Below, piece by piece: positions 5,989-8,225 of a stretch of 8,225 nt of DNA. Below the pieces are notes generated by a model. It did not search any database. It worked only from the letters and a program-made list of their open reading frames with translations, and was not told the origin of the DNA. The number at the start of each line of letters is the position of its first letter. Position 1 is the stretch's first letter. Location of the stretch: positions 1 through 8,225 of the forward strand of contig JBCBJX010000117.1 in the NCBI GenBank assembly GCA_038522735.1, read 5' to 3'. Source of the stretch: JBCBJX01 sp038522735 (GTDB taxonomy: Bacteria; Pseudomonadota; Alphaproteobacteria; Caulobacterales; Parvularculaceae). The translations under genes and the position numbers were made by a program.

Positions 5989-6462
5989 ATGTCGATTACG
6001 GAAGCTGAACTGGATCAAGCCCGCGTCGCCTGGGTGGACGCACTGGTCGCCGTTTCAAAAGCCTTCGAGGCGGACGGGATCGACGGAGCCCGGAAGGTGG
6101 CCGACGGCGTGCTCGATGCGGCCTACGGCTACAATCTGGGCCCGGTTCTGTTCAAACCGACCCTTGCAAGCGGTGAGAAAACCTTCCGCACGACAAAGGA
6201 CGGCGCTCTTTCCTACTTCGTCGGCCATGACGACAGTTATCCGCTGGACGGCGGCTTCGGCATCAAAGGCTGGCGCGAGGGCTATACGGAGACCGCGGCG
6301 CACTTCATCGAAGGCGACGTCGCCATGTGGATGGGTTGGGTGATCCTCACCGACAAGAACGGCGCCGTCACCAAAGTCGATAAGAGCTGGGGCTACAAGA
6401 AAGACGCCGACGGCGCCCTGCGCATCGTGCTGCACCACTCGTCGCTGCCGTACCAGCCGTAA
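5989..6462 (+). CDS. Iota-class (COG4337) carbonic anhydrase, cytoplasmic
   Basis: A 157-residue protein recognised by the motif order of the COG4337/iota-carbonic anhydrase family: VLFKPT (53-58), TFRTTKDGALSYFVG (65-79), the glycine-rich GGFGIKGW region, WGYKKDADGALRI (134-146) and the terminal HHSS (149-152) followed by LPY. Iota enzymes hydrate CO2 to bicarbonate in a SnoaL/CaMKII-association-like cone fold; characterised cyanobacterial and algal members work without metal, using Thr, Tyr and Ser hydroxyls. Thr68/69, Tyr76 and Ser151/152 are the candidate equivalents (my inference from memory of the family). Relatives have been labelled phosphoribosyl-AMP cyclohydrolase, but no cyclohydrolase signature is seen. 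No signal peptide is present, unlike some secreted bacterial members, so it is likely cytosolic. AGAGGA (5973-5978) serves the ATG. Placement directly before a SulP bicarbonate-type transporter supports a carbon role. Confidence 0.8.
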   Translation: MSITEAELDQARVAWVDALVAVSKAFEADGIDGARKVADGVLDAAYGYNLGPVLFKPTLASGEKTFRTTKDGALSYFVGHDDSYPLDGGFGIKGWREGYTETAAHFIEGDVAMWMGWVILTDKNGAVTKVDKSWGYKKDADGALRIVLHHSSLPYQP

Positions 6463-6469
6463 CAGTCAT

Positions 6470-6533
6470 GGGGCTGTGTAATCGATCGGAGCGCCTTCGG
6501 GCGACGGTATTCCGATAACAGACGCACGGCCCC
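6470..6533 (+). other. Three-tier stem-loop with UUCG tetraloop between the anhydrase and SulP genes
   Basis: A closing stem GGGGCTGTG (6470-6478) pairs with CACGGCCCC (6525-6533) with one G-U pair. Inside it ATCGGA (6485-6490) pairs with TCCGAT (6511-6516), and the tip is CGCC-TTCG-GGCG (6492-6503), an exceptionally stable tetraloop. No T-run follows, so it is not a standard terminator. It lies eight bases after the anhydrase stop and about 50 bases before the SulP start. It could protect the upstream message from 3' decay, tune the expression ratio, or act as a regulatory RNA. Confidence 0.55.
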
Positions 6534-6570
6534 TTCGATCCGCTACGAACGATATTCGAACCGGGATTTG

Positions 6571-6577
6571 AAAGGAG
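6571..6577 (+). promoter_or_regulatory. Strong ribosome-binding site for SulP
   Basis: AAAGGAG lies seven bases before ATG 6585-6587, the best Shine-Dalgarno match in this window on the plus strand. It fixes the SulP start and implies that the transporter is translated independently of the upstream anhydrase gene. Confidence 0.8.
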
Positions 6578-6584
6578 CGAAGGC

Positions 6585-8225
6585 ATGAAGTTCTTCGACA
6601 CGTCTCATTTGAAGGGAGATATCTACGGCGGCCTCACGGCCGGCGTCGTCGCCCTGCCGCTGGCGCTCGCCTTCGGCGAGGCCTCCGGCGTCGGACCGAT
6701 CGCGGGCCTCTGGGGCGCGATCTTCGTCGGCTTCTTCGCCGCGCTCCTCGGCGGCACCAACACGCAGATTTCAGGGCCCACCGGTCCGATGGTCGTCGTC
6801 TTTGCGGGCGTCGTCGCGAGCGTCGAGGCCTCGGTGCTCGCCGGGATGCCGGATGCGACGTCTCAGGAGGTTCTGGCGGCGTCGATCCCGATCATCTTCG
6901 CAGCGGTGGTGCTCGCGGGCGTGTTCCAGATCCTGTTCGGGGTCCTGAAGTTCGGCCAGTATATTCGTCTCGTTCCGTACCCGGTGGTCTCTGGTTTCAT
7001 GAGCGGCATCGGGTGCATCATCATCGCGCTGCAGCTCTCGCGCCTGTTCGGCCACGAGCCGGACGGCGGCGGCACCATTCCGGCGCTCGCCGCGATCCCC
7101 GGCGCAGTCATGGACCCGAACTTCGCGGCCCTCGCGATCGGTCTCCTCACCCTCGGCATCGTCTTCCTGTGGCCGAAATCGATCGGCCGGTTCGTACCGG
7201 GTCCGCTTGCAGCGCTCGTCATCGGCACTCTCGTCAGCCTCGTGCTGCAGGGCGCGCCGATCCTCGGCGACATCCCGCGGAGCTTCCCGGAGCTTACCAT
7301 TCCGGCGTTCTCGCAGAGCACCGTCTTCATCATCCTCGAAGCGGCGCTCATCCTCGCCGCTCTCGGCGCGATCGACAGTCTTCTGACGTCTCTCGTCGCC
7401 GACAACATGACCCGGACGCGCCACAACTCCGATCGCGAACTGATCGGCCAGGGCGTCGGCAACACGGTCGCGGGCCTCTTCGGCGGCGTTCCGGGCGCGG
7501 GCGCGACCATGCGGACCGTCGTCAACATCCGCACGGGCGGCATGACGAAGATCTCCGGCATGATCCACTCGCTGATCCTGCTGGCGGTGGTGATCAGCCT
7601 CGCGCCGCTCGCAGAGCGTATTCCGCATGCGGTGCTCGCGGGCATCCTCGTGAAGGTCGGCTACGATATTCTCGACATCGCCTACCTCAAACGCGCCCAC
7701 AAAGGCCCGCGCTGGGATCTCGTCCTCATGGCGCTCGTCCTCGGTCTGACCGTCTTTGTCAACCTCATCACGGCGGTCGGCGCGGGTGTCGTGCTGGCGG
7801 CCCTCGCCTTCGTGAAGAAGATCGCCGACGACCAGCTGAAAGCCGTCGGCGCGCCCGCCCCGTCCTCCACGACGGAAGAAGAGGCGGCGCTTCTGAAAGA
7901 GGCGAAAGGACGGGTGACCATGTTTGATTTCGGCGGCCCGCTCTCCTTCGGCGCGGCGGCTGATCTCGGCCACCATGTCCGCGAGCGGACGAGGGAGGGA
8001 ACGAGCGCCATCGTCCTAGACTTCTCCCGCGTGCCGTACCTCGACGTCTCGGCGGCCCGGGCGGTGCACACCATCGCCTCCGACGCCCACGCTGCGAAGA
8101 AAGCCGTCTATATCGCGAGCATGTCGGACGAAGTTCGCGAGGTTCTCTGCGCCCTCGGCGACAGCGCCTGCATCCCGGCCGACGAGGTGTTCGACACCCG
8201 GCTGGAGGCGCTGAAAACCGCCGTC
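6585..8225 (+). CDS. SulP/SLC26-family anion transporter, BicA-like, with STAS domain, 3'-truncated
   Basis: The frame runs open for 547 codons to the window edge; family members are about 550-600 residues, so little is missing. Residues about 10-420 form the multi-span membrane domain, starting with the typical short amphipathic leader and the LTAGVVALPLALAFG first segment and including NTQISGPTGPM. Residues 264-308 match the SulP core: D264 and T268 in AIDSLLTS and G306-A307-T308 in PGAGATMR. Their spacing equals that of the sodium-site residues I recall for BicA (D258, T262, G300-T302), favouring Na+-coupled bicarbonate uptake over sulfate. A charged linker (about 420-444) leads to a cytoplasmic STAS domain from about 445, with VPYLDVSAARA around Ser489 (DVSA instead of the usual DSSG). 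Transport of sulfate or other anions cannot be excluded. The adjacent carbonic anhydrase supports bicarbonate. Confidence 0.93.
   Translation, partial: MKFFDTSHLKGDIYGGLTAGVVALPLALAFGEASGVGPIAGLWGAIFVGFFAALLGGTNTQISGPTGPMVVVFAGVVASVEASVLAGMPDATSQEVLAASIPIIFAAVVLAGVFQILFGVLKFGQYIRLVPYPVVSGFMSGIGCIIIALQLSRLFGHEPDGGGTIPALAAIPGAVMDPNFAALAIGLLTLGIVFLWPKSIGRFVPGPLAALVIGTLVSLVLQGAPILGDIPRSFPELTIPAFSQSTVFIILEAALILAALGAIDSLLTSLVADNMTRTRHNSDRELIGQGVGNTVAGLFGGVPGAGATMRTVVNIRTGGMTKISGMIHSLILLAVVISLAPLAERIPHAVLAGILVKVGYDILDIAYLKRAHKGPRWDLVLMALVLGLTVFVNLITAVGAGVVLAALAFVKKIADDQLKAVGAPAPSSTTEEEAALLKEAKGRVTMFDFGGPLSFGAAADLGHHVRERTREGTSAIVLDFSRVPYLDVSAARAVHTIASDAHAAKKAVYIASMSDEVREVLCALGDSACIPADEVFDTRLEALKTAV

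Noticed and set aside
5705..6343. Plus-strand frame overlapping the ArsR 3' end and the carbonic anhydrase gene
   Set aside because: It is out of frame with both recognised proteins, and its Arg/Ser/Pro-rich translation has no motif.
5989..6462. Reading the 157-residue protein as phosphoribosyl-AMP cyclohydrolase or a SnoaL-like polyketide cyclase
   Set aside because: No HisI Cys/Asp metal motifs are present, and the protein lacks the polyketide-cyclase context; FKPT, GALSYFVG and HHSS in order fit the COG4337 iota-carbonic anhydrase family better.
6771..7976. 401-codon minus-strand open frame opposite the SulP gene
   Set aside because: The translation is an Asp/Arg/His/Glu-rich low-complexity string, the usual antisense shadow of a hydrophobic membrane protein, while the plus strand has clear SulP and STAS motifs.
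6585..8225. Calling the transporter a sulfate permease
   Set aside because: SulP membership alone does not give the substrate; the BicA-like sodium-site residues and the adjacent carbonic anhydrase favour bicarbonate, although sulfate is not excluded.

Overview
The window is high-G+C, gene-dense DNA that reads like a free-living alphaproteobacterium, probably from the marine Parvularculales/Hyphomonadales/Caulobacterales neighbourhood. This rests on the alphaproteobacterial look of the Bax-inhibitor-1, ferredoxin-NADP reductase and PilZ proteins, and on a palindromic intergenic repeat (core CTTCGTCCTGAGGAGCC) of a kind I associate with those genomes. The taxonomic placement is inference. I see no phage, transposase, CRISPR, tRNA or rRNA.

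Layout. (1) 1-492 (+): the 3' part of a Bax inhibitor-1/YccA-family membrane protein, ending at a strong bidirectional terminator (514-544). (2) 545-720: a non-coding convergent gap with a small hairpin and a pair of inverted REP-like palindromes (596-708). (3) 721-1536 (-): ferredoxin/flavodoxin-NADP+ reductase. (4) 1537-1886: a 350-base divergent gap without a confident promoter call. (5) 1887-5011 (+): a DUF1800 lipoprotein and a DUF1501 Tat-exported protein, overlapping by ATGA, so a translationally coupled pair of exported proteins. (6) 5018-5356 (-): a small PilZ-domain protein, converging on the DUF1501 gene with only six bases between the stops. (7) 5357-5517: a divergent regulatory gap with a promoter-like sequence and a perfect 12-bp palindrome just before an ArsR-type repressor. 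(8) 5518-8225 (+): ArsR-family repressor, a small protein recognised as an iota-class (COG4337) carbonic anhydrase, and a SulP/BicA-like anion transporter with a C-terminal STAS domain that runs off the window end. The two gaps within this last trio hold strong nested stem-loops.

The most interesting part is 5432-8225. A cytoplasmic iota-carbonic anhydrase lies directly upstream of a SulP transporter that retains, at matching spacing, the residues I recall as the sodium site of the cyanobacterial bicarbonate transporter BicA. Together they look like a compact inorganic-carbon module: the transporter imports HCO3- and the (probably metal-independent) anhydrase equilibrates it with CO2. A cysteine-free ArsR repressor with its own operator may control it. 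The DUF1800/DUF1501 pair is a second, poorly understood exported system.
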